DNA from: Nostoc favosum CHAB5714
Lineage (GTDB): Bacteria; Cyanobacteriota; Cyanobacteriia; Cyanobacteriales; Nostocaceae
Assembly: GCF_020829495.1 (NCBI RefSeq)
Contig: NZ_JAIVFQ010000037.1
Span: forward strand, 1 to 64,000
Reading direction: 5' to 3'
DNA: 64,000 nt
Below, in pieces: positions 55,161-64,000 of the stretch; the stretch's first letter is position 1, and every line of letters begins with the position of its first letter. The notes beneath the pieces are model-generated. The model saw only the letters and a program-made list of their open reading frames with translations, was not told the origin of the DNA and searched no databases. The position numbers were made by a program, and so were the translations under genes.

Positions 55161-55943
55161 TTATGAGTTGTTGAATGCAGCTATAATGAGTGTCAAATCA
55201 TCATCAGTGCGTTGCGTAATCCGTTCTGAGCGTAAAAACTTTACCAACTGCTCCTTCGCTTCTGTCTTATCCTCGGCATTAGCTACAAATTCAAACAGGG
55301 GAAAAAAGAAGGGTTTGTGAGGTTCGCCAACCACCATATTCAAAGCCAGCATTTGTAGTCCATCAGTGATGATGCCAACATTTACTATGTCTGTGCGCCA
55401 GACTTTCATCTGCGCTGTATCTAAGGCATTAGGAGAAGTTAAAAAAGTTGTTTCGTTGATGTATTCGCCGCTATCAGGTATGGTAAGTGCCAGAAGGTTG
55501 CCCATGCTATCTTTTGCCACTGCCAAACCATCACCTATTTGCATTACAGCCACAACTTCTGGTGTGGCAAGCATCACAATTAAGGTAGTTGCTAAATCTT
55601 GAGGCTGTTTGTCACAAGTAGCCGCCTCATCATCCACAGCTTTTTTGGCGGCTAATATGGCATCATTTAAGAGCGATCGCACCAATGCATCATCAGTCAA
55701 AATTTTCCGGGTGAGTCTAAGAGTGGAAATGTTTTCTATTGCTGTCTCCACAGCAATCATCGCTCCCACTTTCCCAAGGCTAGCAGAACCCGCGCCATCT
55801 GCTGCGGCCGCCACTAAAACGTTATCTGATAATACCTGCCAGTGATGAGCATCCTGACATAACTGATTGTTTTTTAAGTGACTTGTACCACATACAGACG
55901 CAGCCACAATCCGCCATTGAGCAATCTGTTTTGATATGTTCAT
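55161..55943 (-). CDS. PP2C-family protein phosphatase of the triad
   Basis: A 260-aa PP2C_2-type phosphatase: AAAADGAGSASLGKVGA (metal-binding Asp), VAVMQIGDGLAVA, NVGIITDGLQML, and RTDDDLTLIIA with the last metal Asp residues. It would reverse the action of the kinase encoded 56 bp downstream. A vWA gene lies 50 bp upstream. Confidence 0.88.
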   Translation of the reverse strand: MNISKQIAQWRIVAASVCGTSHLKNNQLCQDAHHWQVLSDNVLVAAAADGAGSASLGKVGAMIAVETAIENISTLRLTRKILTDDALVRSLLNDAILAAKKAVDDEAATCDKQPQDLATTLIVMLATPEVVAVMQIGDGLAVAKDSMGNLLALTIPDSGEYINETTFLTSPNALDTAQMKVWRTDIVNVGIITDGLQMLALNMVVGEPHKPFFFPLFEFVANAEDKTEAKEQLVKFLRSERITQRTDDDLTLIIAAFNNS

Positions 55944-55993
55944 AGATTTTTTTCCAGCAGCTTGATGTTTACACAGCTAGCTGCGATTTTTAA

Positions 55994-56695
55994 TTAAACA
56001 GTCCCCCAACCAATCGGCGGTAATGCTACCTGTTCGTCCACCTGCGAATGAGAAACAGCCGACATACTAGTTGACAGCCAGACAAACATCTCGATAAAAT
56101 TTAATCCTTTCAGCTTCAGGGGGGTACGCACAGCTATTTGATTTAAACGCGTCATATTCGCATTTTCAACACCTACTGTAAAAAATGCTACACGCTTATT
56201 CGCTTCATCTCCCTGGAGGCGCTGGGATGCTTGCTCTACCACATTTTCTAACTCGCCTTGTGGTTCTCCATCGGTAATCATGAATACCCAAGGACGATAG
56301 TAAGCAATCCCATTGGCACGATACTGAGATTTCCGCTCTTGAATTATGTCTAAAGCTTTATGAATTCCTGCACCCATTGTAGTCAATCCCTGCGCTGTCA
56401 AAATCGGCGGATTGAATTGATCGGCAGTCACAAAGTCTTGTACTACATTGATATTACTATCAAAAGTTACGATCGCTACTTCCACCCGTCTTGCGGCTAA
56501 GGAATTTTTGACTAATTCATCTTTTAAACTTAGTAAACCCTGATTTAAAGCCTCAATCGGGTCTCCTTGCATCGAGCCAGATGTGTCTAGTAACAGTACA
56601 CAAGGACAACGTGGTTCTGGGTTCTCAGCAAATTCTACTACTTCATCAAGTCTTAATGTATCATCCATAACTTTTTGTGTTATGTTAAAGTTCAA
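55994..56695 (-). CDS. TerY-like von Willebrand factor A domain protein
   Basis: A 233-aa protein made almost wholly of a vWA domain. The MIDAS motif is LLLDTSGSMQG (about 35-45), with the Thr in LTTMGAGIHKAL and the Asp of MITDGEPQGE. TerY proteins of tellurite-resistance and stress systems have this form. With the PP2C and kinase genes downstream it forms the vWA-phosphatase-kinase triad. First gene of the transcript; a GTCGCCTCGGCGAC hairpin lies just upstream (56731-56744). Confidence 0.88.
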   Translation of the reverse strand: MNFNITQKVMDDTLRLDEVVEFAENPEPRCPCVLLLDTSGSMQGDPIEALNQGLLSLKDELVKNSLAARRVEVAIVTFDSNINVVQDFVTADQFNPPILTAQGLTTMGAGIHKALDIIQERKSQYRANGIAYYRPWVFMITDGEPQGELENVVEQASQRLQGDEANKRVAFFTVGVENANMTRLNQIAVRTPLKLKGLNFIEMFVWLSTSMSAVSHSQVDEQVALPPIGWGTV

Positions 56696-57422
56696 AGCCT
56701 TATTTTCCTTTTCGCAGAGTATATAATTACAGTCGCCTCGGCGACTTACAGAATATAGTATCTAGTGGTAGATGCTCTAATTTTTATTAAACAAATTTTT
56801 TTCATGAAGTTCTCGACATATTTAAGAAGAACTTTAGAACAGCTTAGTTTAGCAAAAAAGAGTTTATCAAAACGCAGCATTCCCTGTTGTAATGTATCTA
56901 CCCAAAAATTATATCCATTAACCCTACAGTACAATAAACACGTAAACTTTCCTATATAACTTTTTAAAGATTTTATGTAGAAGAATCGTTCTTTTATATA
57001 AAAGTAATTAACCATAATTAAGCTCATTAGCTCTAGAACTATACCAGTGTAGCTGCAAAAACTTGGAATCAAATTTACCTTTTTAAGTGAGTGGGCATAA
57101 ATAAACATCATTATTAAGGTCTTCAGTCAAGAGTTGTCGGTAGTAAGTAAAATCTAGAAGTAACTAACATCTACTGATAGTTTAGCTATGATACTTGTTT
57201 ACGTTTATTCATACCCACCTACTTCTTTGAGATAGATAAATTAAGTAGCATGTGCTAAATGTAACAATCAAGCTCTCAGTCCTTATTCTTTTTAATATAT
57301 ATACATATTTTAAAAATAATATTTTGTACGGAGAGAAATATTACAAAGAAGAAAATATTTCATCGCTGATATTTTCAATTTACAAATGTTCGGTTGTTGA
57401 TTCCGCAAAAAACTTGAGAAAT
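56696..57422. other. divergent promoter region between TerY and PatA-like genes
   Basis: About 725 bp, AT-rich, with a small GTCGCCTCGGCGAC hairpin. It should hold promoters for both divergent units. No other gene or known site is supported. Confidence 0.5.
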
Positions 57423-58829
57423 ATGAATAATTCCGGTGAATTCACCAAACTACGTCCAATAAGTTTGTTAAGACAGTTATCCAACTGCTCCGACAGTACT
57501 TGTTTACAAGCATTGAGTAACTCCGTTTCTTGGTCGATTTACCTAGAACAGGGAAGAATAACCTACGCTACTCATTCAGTTGAACCCTTTGACCGGCTAG
57601 AACGTCATTTGCGTCGCCTCAGCCACCAAATTCCACTGCTTACCAGTGAGGTTCGTGTTCAAGTACGTCTAATGTTTGAACCTGATTCACACGCTCAGTT
57701 AATCGAAGATGACAGCAATTCGAGAAGCCACCCTCCTGAGTATCAGGCTATATCCTGGCTTGTCAGTCAACAATATCTACATTCTACACAAGCAGCAGTG
57801 CTGATTCAAGAATTAGTTCAAGAGGTGATTGAATCATTTTTACTAATCGAAGAAGGTACTTATGAATTAGCAGAAACACTTGAGAGAATGCCAATAATTT
57901 GTAGGCTAGATGTAGAAAAAATTCTAGAACATTGCCAAGTAAGATTAAAAAAATGGCAAGCTTTTGTTCCCCAAATTTCTTCTCCATATCAACGTCCATA
58001 TCTGTTGATTAACAGCAAAATTGAGGAAAAAGATTTACCAAAACTTCAGCCAGCTTTAACTAATTGGATGAAGGGTTTTAGCCTGTGTCATCTGGCCGTA
58101 ATTTTGAATCAAGATGAAATCCAACTGGCTCGCATTTTATACCCTTACATACTTAAGGGTGCGATTATCTTGCATGAAGCTGATCCACCTTATGATAAAT
58201 TACCAAAGATATTTGAGGAGCGATATCTACGACGGGCTACGCCTACACTTTTGCCAAAATTCATAAGAGAATTAGTTGACACCAAAAAAGAACTAAATAC
58301 CACCGTCAACTCTTACCTAGATGTTTCTGAAGAGAATATAGCTCCTGTTCAACAATTACCACAGATTTATCCTCCTCCAAAAGAGAACTTTCAGGAACCA
58401 ACAATATCAAATAACATAAATCCTCCTTCCCAAAGAGTAACGGCTGCTACTGTAACAGCACAAAAAGCCCACAAAATCGTTTCTGTAGATGATAGCCCCA
58501 CAATTCTCAAAGAAATTAGCCGTTTATTAGAAAATGAAAATTTTTCCGTAGTGACTATTAACGATCCACTAAAAGCCGTTTTGTCAATTATAAGGCACAA
58601 ACCGGATTTAATTTTGTTGGATTTAAACATGTTAGGAATCAATGGTTATGAGTTGTGTCGGATTATACGAAATAATTCACTATTTCAAAATACTCCTATC
58701 ATCTTTGTCACTGGAAATAAAGGGATTGTAGACAAAGTAAAAGCGAAATTAGTCGGCGCGTCTGGATATTTGACTAAACCATTTACCCGCGCTGAATTAC
58801 TGAAAATAGTCTTCATGCATTTGACTTAA
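57423..58829 (+). CDS. PatA-like response regulator (PATAN plus REC domains)
   Basis: About 468 aa from MNNSGEFTKLRP; the frame is open 57 codons further upstream, but that part is low-complexity and unlike the family. The N-terminal region (about 1-110) is PATAN-like: LRPISLLRQLSN, SWSIYLEQGRITYATHS, LERHLRRL. Middle part is helical. The C-terminal receiver domain (about 345-465) has the acidic pair in SVDDSPT, phospho-acceptor Asp in LILLDLNM, and Lys in LTKPF. In Anabaena, PatA controls heterocyst position; this paralog's role is unknown. No DNA-binding domain is present. Confidence 0.85.
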   Translation: MNNSGEFTKLRPISLLRQLSNCSDSTCLQALSNSVSWSIYLEQGRITYATHSVEPFDRLERHLRRLSHQIPLLTSEVRVQVRLMFEPDSHAQLIEDDSNSRSHPPEYQAISWLVSQQYLHSTQAAVLIQELVQEVIESFLLIEEGTYELAETLERMPIICRLDVEKILEHCQVRLKKWQAFVPQISSPYQRPYLLINSKIEEKDLPKLQPALTNWMKGFSLCHLAVILNQDEIQLARILYPYILKGAIILHEADPPYDKLPKIFEERYLRRATPTLLPKFIRELVDTKKELNTTVNSYLDVSEENIAPVQQLPQIYPPPKENFQEPTISNNINPPSQRVTAATVTAQKAHKIVSVDDSPTILKEISRLLENENFSVVTINDPLKAVLSIIRHKPDLILLDLNMLGINGYELCRIIRNNSLFQNTPIIFVTGNKGIVDKVKAKLVGASGYLTKPFTRAELLKIVFMHLT

Positions 58830-58883
58830 ATTCAACACTCCAATGAGTTTTTTCTGCACATTACTTTGTGCGATAATCTACAC

Positions 58884-59084
58884 ATGACTACTAATCTAGA
58901 AATTGACGAAAACTTAATTAAGGAAGCTCTCGAACTTGGTGGTCATCCAACTAAGGATGCCGTTGTTGAAGAGGCATTACGAGAGTATGTACAACGTCGA
59001 AAGCAACTGAAAATTATGGAGCTATTTGGCACGATTGAATACGAGGATGATTATGACTACAAGCAACAGCGCCGGAGTGGATGA
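58884..59084 (+). CDS. vapB: VapB-type antitoxin
   Basis: A 66-aa protein (MTTNLEIDENLIKEALELGG), with the ribbon-helix-helix-like N-terminus and DAVVEEALREYVQRRKQLK typical of VapB_antitoxin/DUF2191 members. The C-terminus (FGTIEYEDDYDYKQQR) would wrap the toxin. Its stop overlaps the toxin start by 4 bp. An in-frame start 18 bp upstream is less likely. Confidence 0.88.
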   Translation: MTTNLEIDENLIKEALELGGHPTKDAVVEEALREYVQRRKQLKIMELFGTIEYEDDYDYKQQRRSG

Positions 59085-59485
59085 AAGTCATTGTTGATAC
59101 TTCAGTCTGGTCTTTAGCTCTCAGACGCAATTATAAAGTTGACGACTCAACCCATGTTGCAGTGTTGCGAGAATTAATTACTGATGGTCGAGTTGCTTTG
59201 CTGGGTGCTGTTCGGCAAGAGATACTCTCAGGGATTCGTGACGCTAACCAATACAATCGTCTGAAAAATTATCTCCGTGCATTTCCCAATCTTGAGTTAG
59301 ATATAGAAGATTATGAACTTGCTTCTGAGTTTTATAATACTTGCCGAAGCAACGGTATTCAAGGTGCAAACACAGATTTCCTCATTTGTTCCGCAGCTGC
59401 TCGGAGAAATTACAGAATAATAACCACAGATAAAGATTTTCAGAATTTCAGTCAGCATATTCCCATAACATTGTTTCAATGCTAG
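59081..59485 (+). CDS. vapC: VapC-type PIN-domain toxin
   Basis: A 134-aa PIN ribonuclease. Acidic residues: VDTSVW (Asp5), QEILSG (Glu), GANTDFLICSAA (Asp) and TTDKDF (Asp). VapC toxins cut tRNA or rRNA when freed from VapB. Coupled to the antitoxin by ATGA overlap. Confidence 0.9.
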   Translation: MKVIVDTSVWSLALRRNYKVDDSTHVAVLRELITDGRVALLGAVRQEILSGIRDANQYNRLKNYLRAFPNLELDIEDYELASEFYNTCRSNGIQGANTDFLICSAAARRNYRIITTDKDFQNFSQHIPITLFQC

Positions 59486-59643
59486 GTGTACGCTACTTAC
59501 CCTGCACTCAAATTAGAGATTTTAATCTCAGGCGATGTCTACGACGGGCTATTCGGCGTCGCACCTAACAACCTAACAGATAATATAGCGCTTATCGTTT
59601 GGAGGCACAAGGGATAAGTTTACTTCTCAAGACAATATATTTA

Positions 59644-60045
59644 TTATCTGATTCCGAAATCACCAGAAAATAATGGCACATCATAAAGTTTAAATATCTG
59701 GTCTATAGAAATCAGCGTTAAACCTTCTACTAAAGCTTGAGAAATTAGCATTCGGTCAAACGGATCTTTATGATGTAGAGGTAAAGTATTTAAATTTAGA
59801 ACATGGGCAGGGATAACTGACAAAAAAGAGATCCCATTTTTACTTTGGCTGTTGTAGATGTCTTCCAACGATTGACTAAGCGTGAGCTTACCTAGCTGAC
59901 TCTTAATTTGTATTTCCCACAAACTAACAACACTGGCATATAGTTTTGTGTCCGTTCGTTGTAGCAAACTTAAAATATTTGGTGATAACTTCTCAGGCTC
60001 ACTGTCCCACCAAATAAAAATATGAGTATCTAATAAAACCTTCAT
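59644..60045 (-). CDS. PIN-domain toxin of a second pair
   Basis: 133 aa from the ATG that overlaps the antitoxin stop (ATGA); a TTG nine bases earlier is unlikely. PIN signatures LLDTHIFIWW, SLWEIQIKSQLGKL and DPFDRMLISQAL supply the acidic residues, and SIDQIFKLYDVPLF is the tail. Same class as the toxins paired with Phd/YefM antitoxins. Confidence 0.9.
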   Translation of the reverse strand: MKVLLDTHIFIWWDSEPEKLSPNILSLLQRTDTKLYASVVSLWEIQIKSQLGKLTLSQSLEDIYNSQSKNGISFLSVIPAHVLNLNTLPLHHKDPFDRMLISQALVEGLTLISIDQIFKLYDVPLFSGDFGIR

Positions 60046-60281
60046 AAACCCCAAAAAGAATCTGGTAAAGGATCATCAAAATCATCACTCATTACCATAG
60101 AGCCACGATTTAAACCCGCTTTGGGAACTACAGGCTGTTCTTGGGGTTGAGACAAAGGCAAAACCCTTGCCCAAGGGACACCCTGCCGAGTTAGCGTCAC
60201 TTCAACATGATTTTGGATATCTGACAATAAATCAGCTAAATTATCCGATAAGTCAGCAATATCGAAAGTTTTTGATGACAT
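60042..60281 (-). CDS. Phd/YefM-like antitoxin of the second pair
   Basis: A 79-aa protein: NLADLLSDIQNHVEVTLTRQGVPWARVLPL is the Phd/YefM-type core, and the acidic C-terminus (SDDFDDPLPDSFWGL) is the expected toxin-binding part. It is translated just before the PIN toxin with a 4-bp overlap. Confidence 0.85.
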   Translation of the reverse strand: MSSKTFDIADLSDNLADLLSDIQNHVEVTLTRQGVPWARVLPLSQPQEQPVVPKAGLNRGSMVMSDDFDDPLPDSFWGL

Positions 60282-60772
60282 TTTTATTTATGCCCTACTC
60301 ATTACCAGCATTATAATAGGAGTCCTAAATCAATTGCTCACAGCAAAAAGCTGGGCTTGTTGAGAACAGAGAAAAAACAAGCCCATGTTATGTCCTTATC
60401 CTGTATATAGCTCTATAACTGCAAACATCAACCCTTCAAACTAAAAATTACGTCATGCTGTTTGCTAGTTACTATATATACTCAAACAAAGTATTTAATT
60501 AGTCAAGTATTGGGGACTACTAACTTTGGGTGGATAAGCGCGAAGCTGTCACTTGGGGCAAAGTAAGTATGAAAGTATTGCTATACAATGTTTTCAGCTA
60601 TCAATTGTCTGCAAACCTATCTCTTTAATAAAGGGTTTTGCTCACAATAGAGTTAAGTTAAGTTAAGCATTTCTTCCTTCTCCTTGCGTCCTTTGCGTCC
60701 TTGGCGGTTCGTTAAAAAAATTGACTTTGACAAAGAGTTTTAACCTTAACCCAAGCGTATTGGTTTTGCTCA
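60282..60772. other. non-coding region with minor repeats
   Basis: About 490 bp. Holds TTAAGTTAAGTTAAG (5-bp tandem, about 60652-60667) and CTTTGCGTCCTTGGCGG (about 60689-60705), a piece shared with the CTAGTGGTCTGTC elements. No gene is seen. Confidence 0.5.
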
Positions 60773-60952
60773 TCATGCTAGTCTTTTCCTTAACTCAGCC
60801 TCCAACTGTTCACCTGTGCTAACCACAACCCTATTTGGCTTGGCTCTAACAATCCTTAGATAGTGTTGAAAAGCTTCTTCATCTTGGGGATGATGCTTTA
60901 CATATTCCCGTAATTCCGCTTCAGTTAATTGCTGATAATTTAAATTACTCAT
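60773..60952 (-). CDS. DUF6887-like small protein
   Basis: A 59-aa protein, MSNLNYQQLTEAELREYVKHHPQ to FQHYLRIVRAKPN, matching the small cyanobacterial DUF6887 family that usually pairs with DUF6888. Here the partner is broken (next entry). The start overlaps the end of that remnant (ATGA). Function unknown. Confidence 0.75.
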   Translation of the reverse strand: MSNLNYQQLTEAELREYVKHHPQDEEAFQHYLRIVRAKPNRVVVSTGEQLEAELRKRLA

Positions 60953-61032
60953 TGGATGATTTCCTCTCGGTTACTCAAAATTTCTACTTGAATTGTTTGA
61001 CCGATTAGCACTACTATTCTTTGCGATCGCAT
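60949..61032 (-). pseudogene. DUF6888-like remnant
   Basis: A 27-codon frame (RIVVLIGQTIQVEILSNREEII) matches the end of DUF6888 proteins. Upstream pieces that look like the family (YKQFS, LDRTCDRKE) lie in another frame with stops, so the gene is frameshifted. It ends with the ATGA overlap expected of an intact DUF6888-DUF6887 pair. Confidence 0.6.
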
Positions 61033-61195
61033 GTCCTATCTAGTTAGCTAAATTGTTTGTAGTATATTGTTCTGCCAGTCTAACGTAGTAGGATTGTTCA
61101 AGTGAAAGGGTACGCCTTGCGGGACGAGTAGCCATCGATCGCTTCTTGCACCCTAAAATAAGAGCAAAAGACGATTCCTAAAACAAGCACACTCC

Positions 61196-63658
61196 ATGCG
61201 TATTTCTCTAAATTGGCTGCGCGAACTAGTAGAGATAAAACTTAGTCCAGAAGAATTAGCCGAAACCCTGACAATGGCGGGGTTTGAGGTTGAAGATATT
61301 GAAGACCGCCGCACTTGGGCAAATGGCGTTGTTATCGGGAAAGTGCTTGAGCGTCAACCCCATCCCAACGCCGATAAATTAAGTGTTTGCCAAGTGGATA
61401 TTGGTGCAGGTGAGACTTTAAATATTGTCTGTGGCGCTGCCAATGTGAAGGCAGATATCTATGTACCAGTGGCGACTACGGGTACTTACTTACCCAACAT
61501 CGATTTAAAAATAAAACCTGCAAAATTGCGTGGTGTCGCATCTCAGGGCATGATTTGTTCTTTAAAGGAACTCGGTTTGCCCACTGATGTAGACGGAATT
61601 CATATTTTTACTCAGGAAAATCTACCATTGGGTAGTGATGTGCGTCCTTTGTTGGGTCTAAATGATGTAATTTTAGACCTCACGGCAACTGCTAATCGCG
61701 CTGATGCTTTGAGTATGGTAGGCGTAGCACGGGAAGTAGCAGCTTTAACTGGTGGAAAGTTAAGCATTCCTGAACCCGGTGAAGTCTCTATTACCAAAAG
61801 TGCCGGAAATTTAGCTTTAAAAATTGCCGATACCCAAGCTTGTCCTGCATACATTGGTACGGTAATTGAACAGGTAAAAATTGCTCCATCTCCCGAATGG
61901 TTGCAACAGCGTTTGCGGGCTGCTGGGGTACGTCCCATCAGTAATGTGGTGGACATTACTAACTACGTTTTGTTGGAATGGGGACAACCACTGCACGCTT
62001 TTGATTGCGATCGCCTACAATCTGTTGCAAGTAGCGAAAATTTAACCATCGGTGTTCGCTTCGCCAATAATGGAGAATCCCTCAAAACCCTGGATGGACA
62101 AACTCGCACCCTATCAACCCAAAATTTGTTAATTACCGCTAACAACAGACCCGTTGCACTGGCGGGAGTCATGGGTGGAGAAGAAACGGAAGTCCATCAA
62201 GGGACTCAAAGCCTAGTTTTAGAAGCAGCTTTATTTGATTCCGTAGCAATTCGCCGTTCTTCCCGGAGTGTTGGTTTAAGAAGTGAGGCTTCTGGCAGAT
62301 ATGAACGGGGAGTTAACCGGGCTGAGTTGGAAATAGCTAATCGCCGCGCCTTATCTTTAATTAGCGAATTAGCTAGCGGAATTCTTGTCCAGCAGGAAAT
62401 TGCCGACACCCGCCCCGATCCTTCTACTTGGAGTCGTTCTATCGCCCTGCGTTTAGACCGAGTTAATCAGATACTAGGGCCAATCGATTTAGGAGAGGAC
62501 ACAGGTGAACTGCAAGAACAAGATGTTGAACGCATCCTGACTGCATTGGGATGTCAGTTGACTCCTTCAGGCGATGTTCCAGGAAAAGATAGCACGCATC
62601 AACCTACATGGTCAGTTTCTGTTCCACCCTATCGTTACCGCGACTTAGAGCGAGAAATTGACTTAATTGAAGAAATCGCCCGTCTCTATGGTTACAACAA
62701 ATTCTGCGATACCTTACCAGAAAAAGCGGAAGCTGGCTATCTGCCTTTAGATGAGGAATTGATTCGCAAATTACGAGCTTTCCTGCGGGCTGAAGGGTTG
62801 ACAGAATTAATTCACTATTCTTTAGTCAAACCAGGAGAAGACAGAAATATAGTACTGTCAAACCCCTTATTTGTCGAATATTCAGCGCTGCGAACCGATT
62901 TGATATCTGGGTTAATTGATGCCTTTCAATACAATTTAGAGCAGGGTAATGGTGCCCTCAACGGTTTTGAAATCGGGCAAATTTTCTGGCAAGAAGAAGA
63001 CGGTTTGCAAGAAACAGAAACCCTTGCTGGGATTGTGGGAGGGGATATTTCTGTTGGGAAATGGTCAAAAAGTGGACGCGAAGAACCCATCACCTGGTTT
63101 GAAGCCAAAGGCATTTTAGAAAGTGTATTTCGCCAACTTGCCTTGCAGGTAGAATTCCAACCCGATCGCCGCGACGATCGCTTACATCCAGGACGCACCG
63201 CTTCCCTGTGGATTCGGGGTAACAGGCTGGGTATTTTTGGACAACTCCATCCCCAACTGCGACGAGAAAAAGGCTTACCAGATTTCGTTTATGTTTTCCA
63301 GTTGGATTTAGATGTGCTATTAGATTCTTTAGGACAAGATGAAATTCTTGTGCCAACATTCCAGCCCTATTCTAGCTATCCAGCTAGCGATCGCGACATC
63401 GCCTTTTTCGCACCCGTGAAAATCTCAGTTACCGAAATTCAAAAAGTAATTACCAAAGCGGGCAAAGATTTGCTCGAATCAGTGGAATTATTTGATGAAT
63501 ATCGGGGCGAAAATGTCCCGGAAGGACAACGGAGTTTAGCATTCCGCTTAGTTTATCGGGCTAGCGATCGCACTCTTACTGAGGCAGAAGTTGAACCAGT
63601 ACACAATAAAGTCCGTGAAGCTTTAGTGGAAAAATTCGGCGTAAACCTGAGAAGTTAG
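61196..63658 (+). CDS. pheT: phenylalanine-tRNA ligase, beta subunit
   Basis: An 820-aa protein with the full PheT plan: tRNA-binding OB domain (about 40-150, with [15 protein letters not shown]), B3/B4 core ([20 protein letters not shown]), B5 ([22 protein letters not shown]), the catalytic-like core ([14 protein letters not shown]), and the C-terminal anticodon-binding ferredoxin fold ([18 protein letters not shown]). It charges tRNA-Phe with PheS, which is not in the window. Housekeeping gene; a HIP1 site lies upstream. Confidence 0.97.
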   Translation: MRISLNWLRELVEIKLSPEELAETLTMAGFEVEDIEDRRTWANGVVIGKVLERQPHPNADKLSVCQVDIGAGETLNIVCGAANVKADIYVPVATTGTYLPNIDLKIKPAKLRGVASQGMICSLKELGLPTDVDGIHIFTQENLPLGSDVRPLLGLNDVILDLTATANRADALSMVGVAREVAALTGGKLSIPEPGEVSITKSAGNLALKIADTQACPAYIGTVIEQVKIAPSPEWLQQRLRAAGVRPISNVVDITNYVLLEWGQPLHAFDCDRLQSVASSENLTIGVRFANNGESLKTLDGQTRTLSTQNLLITANNRPVALAGVMGGEETEVHQGTQSLVLEAALFDSVAIRRSSRSVGLRSEASGRYERGVNRAELEIANRRALSLISELASGILVQQEIADTRPDPSTWSRSIALRLDRVNQILGPIDLGEDTGELQEQDVERILTALGCQLTPSGDVPGKDSTHQPTWSVSVPPYRYRDLEREIDLIEEIARLYGYNKFCDTLPEKAEAGYLPLDEELIRKLRAFLRAEGLTELIHYSLVKPGEDRNIVLSNPLFVEYSALRTDLISGLIDAFQYNLEQGNGALNGFEIGQIFWQEEDGLQETETLAGIVGGDISVGKWSKSGREEPITWFEAKGILESVFRQLALQVEFQPDRRDDRLHPGRTASLWIRGNRLGIFGQLHPQLRREKGLPDFVYVFQLDLDVLLDSLGQDEILVPTFQPYSSYPASDRDIAFFAPVKISVTEIQKVITKAGKDLLESVELFDEYRGENVPEGQRSLAFRLVYRASDRTLTEAEVEPVHNKVREALVEKFGVNLRS

Positions 63659-63661
63659 TTA

Positions 63662-63752
63662 TTGGGCATTGGGCATGGGGCATGGGGCATTGCTTATTCC
63701 TCCCTCATCTCCCCACTCCCCACTCCCCACTCCCCACTCCCCATTCATTTTT
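63662..63752. repeat. GGGGCAT and CCCCACT 7-bp tandem repeats
   Basis: After pheT: several GGGGCAT units, a short spacer, then about five CCCCACT units. Both are Nostocales-type short tandem repeats. Confidence 0.9.
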
Positions 63753-63771
63753 TATTTGGAATTAATTAGCT

Positions 63772-64000
63772 ATGCCTAAATATGTACTCTGGGGAACTTA
63801 CTGCGAAGATGTTCTTGAAAAACGCGCCCCCCACCGTGAAGCTCATTTAGACGGATTAGCAAAACAAAAAGAATCCGGTGTGCTGATTACCATTGGCCCC
63901 ACCAAAGATGTCACAAAAGTTTTTGGGATTTACGAAGCCGAAGACGAAGCCACTGTACGCGAGTTAATTGAAAATGACCCCTATTGGAAAAATGGCATCT
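63772..64000 (+). CDS. YciI family protein, 5' part
   Basis: ATG-initiated, running off the window. MPKYVLWGTYCEDVLEKRAPHREAHL and GVLITIGPTKDVTKVFGIYEAEDEATVRELIENDPYW are typical of YciI-like small proteins (about 95 aa). The His and Asp of the family active site are in HREAHL and ENDPY. Function in vivo is unclear. The C-terminal end is cut by the window edge. Confidence 0.9.
   Translation, partial: MPKYVLWGTYCEDVLEKRAPHREAHLDGLAKQKESGVLITIGPTKDVTKVFGIYEAEDEATVRELIENDPYWKNGI

Noticed and set aside
56746..57111. 121-codon reading frame in the divergent promoter region
   Set aside because: AT-rich, Cys/Phe/Tyr-biased composition and no homology by eye; probably chance.
61612..63359. Several minus-strand frames inside pheT
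   Set aside because: Antisense shadows of pheT codons; the plus-strand protein is unmistakable.

Overview
The window looks like chromosome from a filamentous heterocyst-forming cyanobacterium of the Nostoc/Anabaena type. Three things support this. HIP1 octamers (GCGATCGC) occur throughout. Short 7-bp tandem repeats typical of Nostocales lie between genes. A 27-kb gene block reads as the heterocyst envelope polysaccharide (HEP) island, including recognisable hepA and hepC. I saw no rRNA, tRNA or CRISPR array.

Layout. 1-2500: a 12-bp tandem repeat, a Uma2-family nuclease gene, and a dead IS5-type element inserted in a dead ISAs1-type transposase gene. 2762-5084: an Mla/Mce-type lipid transport ATPase and its MCE-domain partner. 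5831-13846: a Tudor-knot protein, a DUF4288 protein, a sugar-kinase-like/DOMON-like pair, an ATP-grasp enzyme and an MFS transporter, separated by insertion-like repeats and a DUF72 gene fragment. 13973-17221: an accessory stretch with a non-autonomous IS5-type element, a KAP-family NTPase and the 3' end of a CrtO-like gene. 17487-24636: a polyhydroxybutyrate block (short phaE-like gene, small membrane protein, phaC, phaA, phaB, an alpha/beta hydrolase and an SDR). 25073-52312: the HEP island, all on the minus strand. 52936-56695: a TerY-P-type triad (vWA protein, PP2C phosphatase, kinase-TPR fusion), also on the minus strand. 57423-64000: a PatA-like response regulator, two type II toxin-antitoxin pairs, a DUF6887 gene with a decayed DUF6888 remnant, pheT, and the start of a YciI-family gene.

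How the genes fit together. The island starts with CDP-glucose formation (rfbF). It continues with sugar-modifying enzymes (FAD oxidase, SDR epimerase/dehydratase, SAM methyltransferase, PhyH dioxygenase, RfbC-type epimerase, NAD(P) oxidoreductase) and many glycosyltransferases. It ends with a Wzc-like chain-length kinase, the HepC sugar transferase, the HepA ABC exporter and a Wzy-like membrane protein. PhaA, PhaB and PhaC/PhaE would turn acetyl-CoA into polyhydroxybutyrate. The TerY-P triad is read in the same direction just upstream of the island, and a PatA-like regulator is divergent from it.

The most distinctive non-coding content is a set of short mobile or structured repeats. At least six families have terminal inverted repeats. 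Several are flanked by 9-11-bp direct repeats. Two families show matched base changes on both sides of a stem, so pairing is kept while sequence changes. One copy supplies the last codons and stop of the phaE-like gene.
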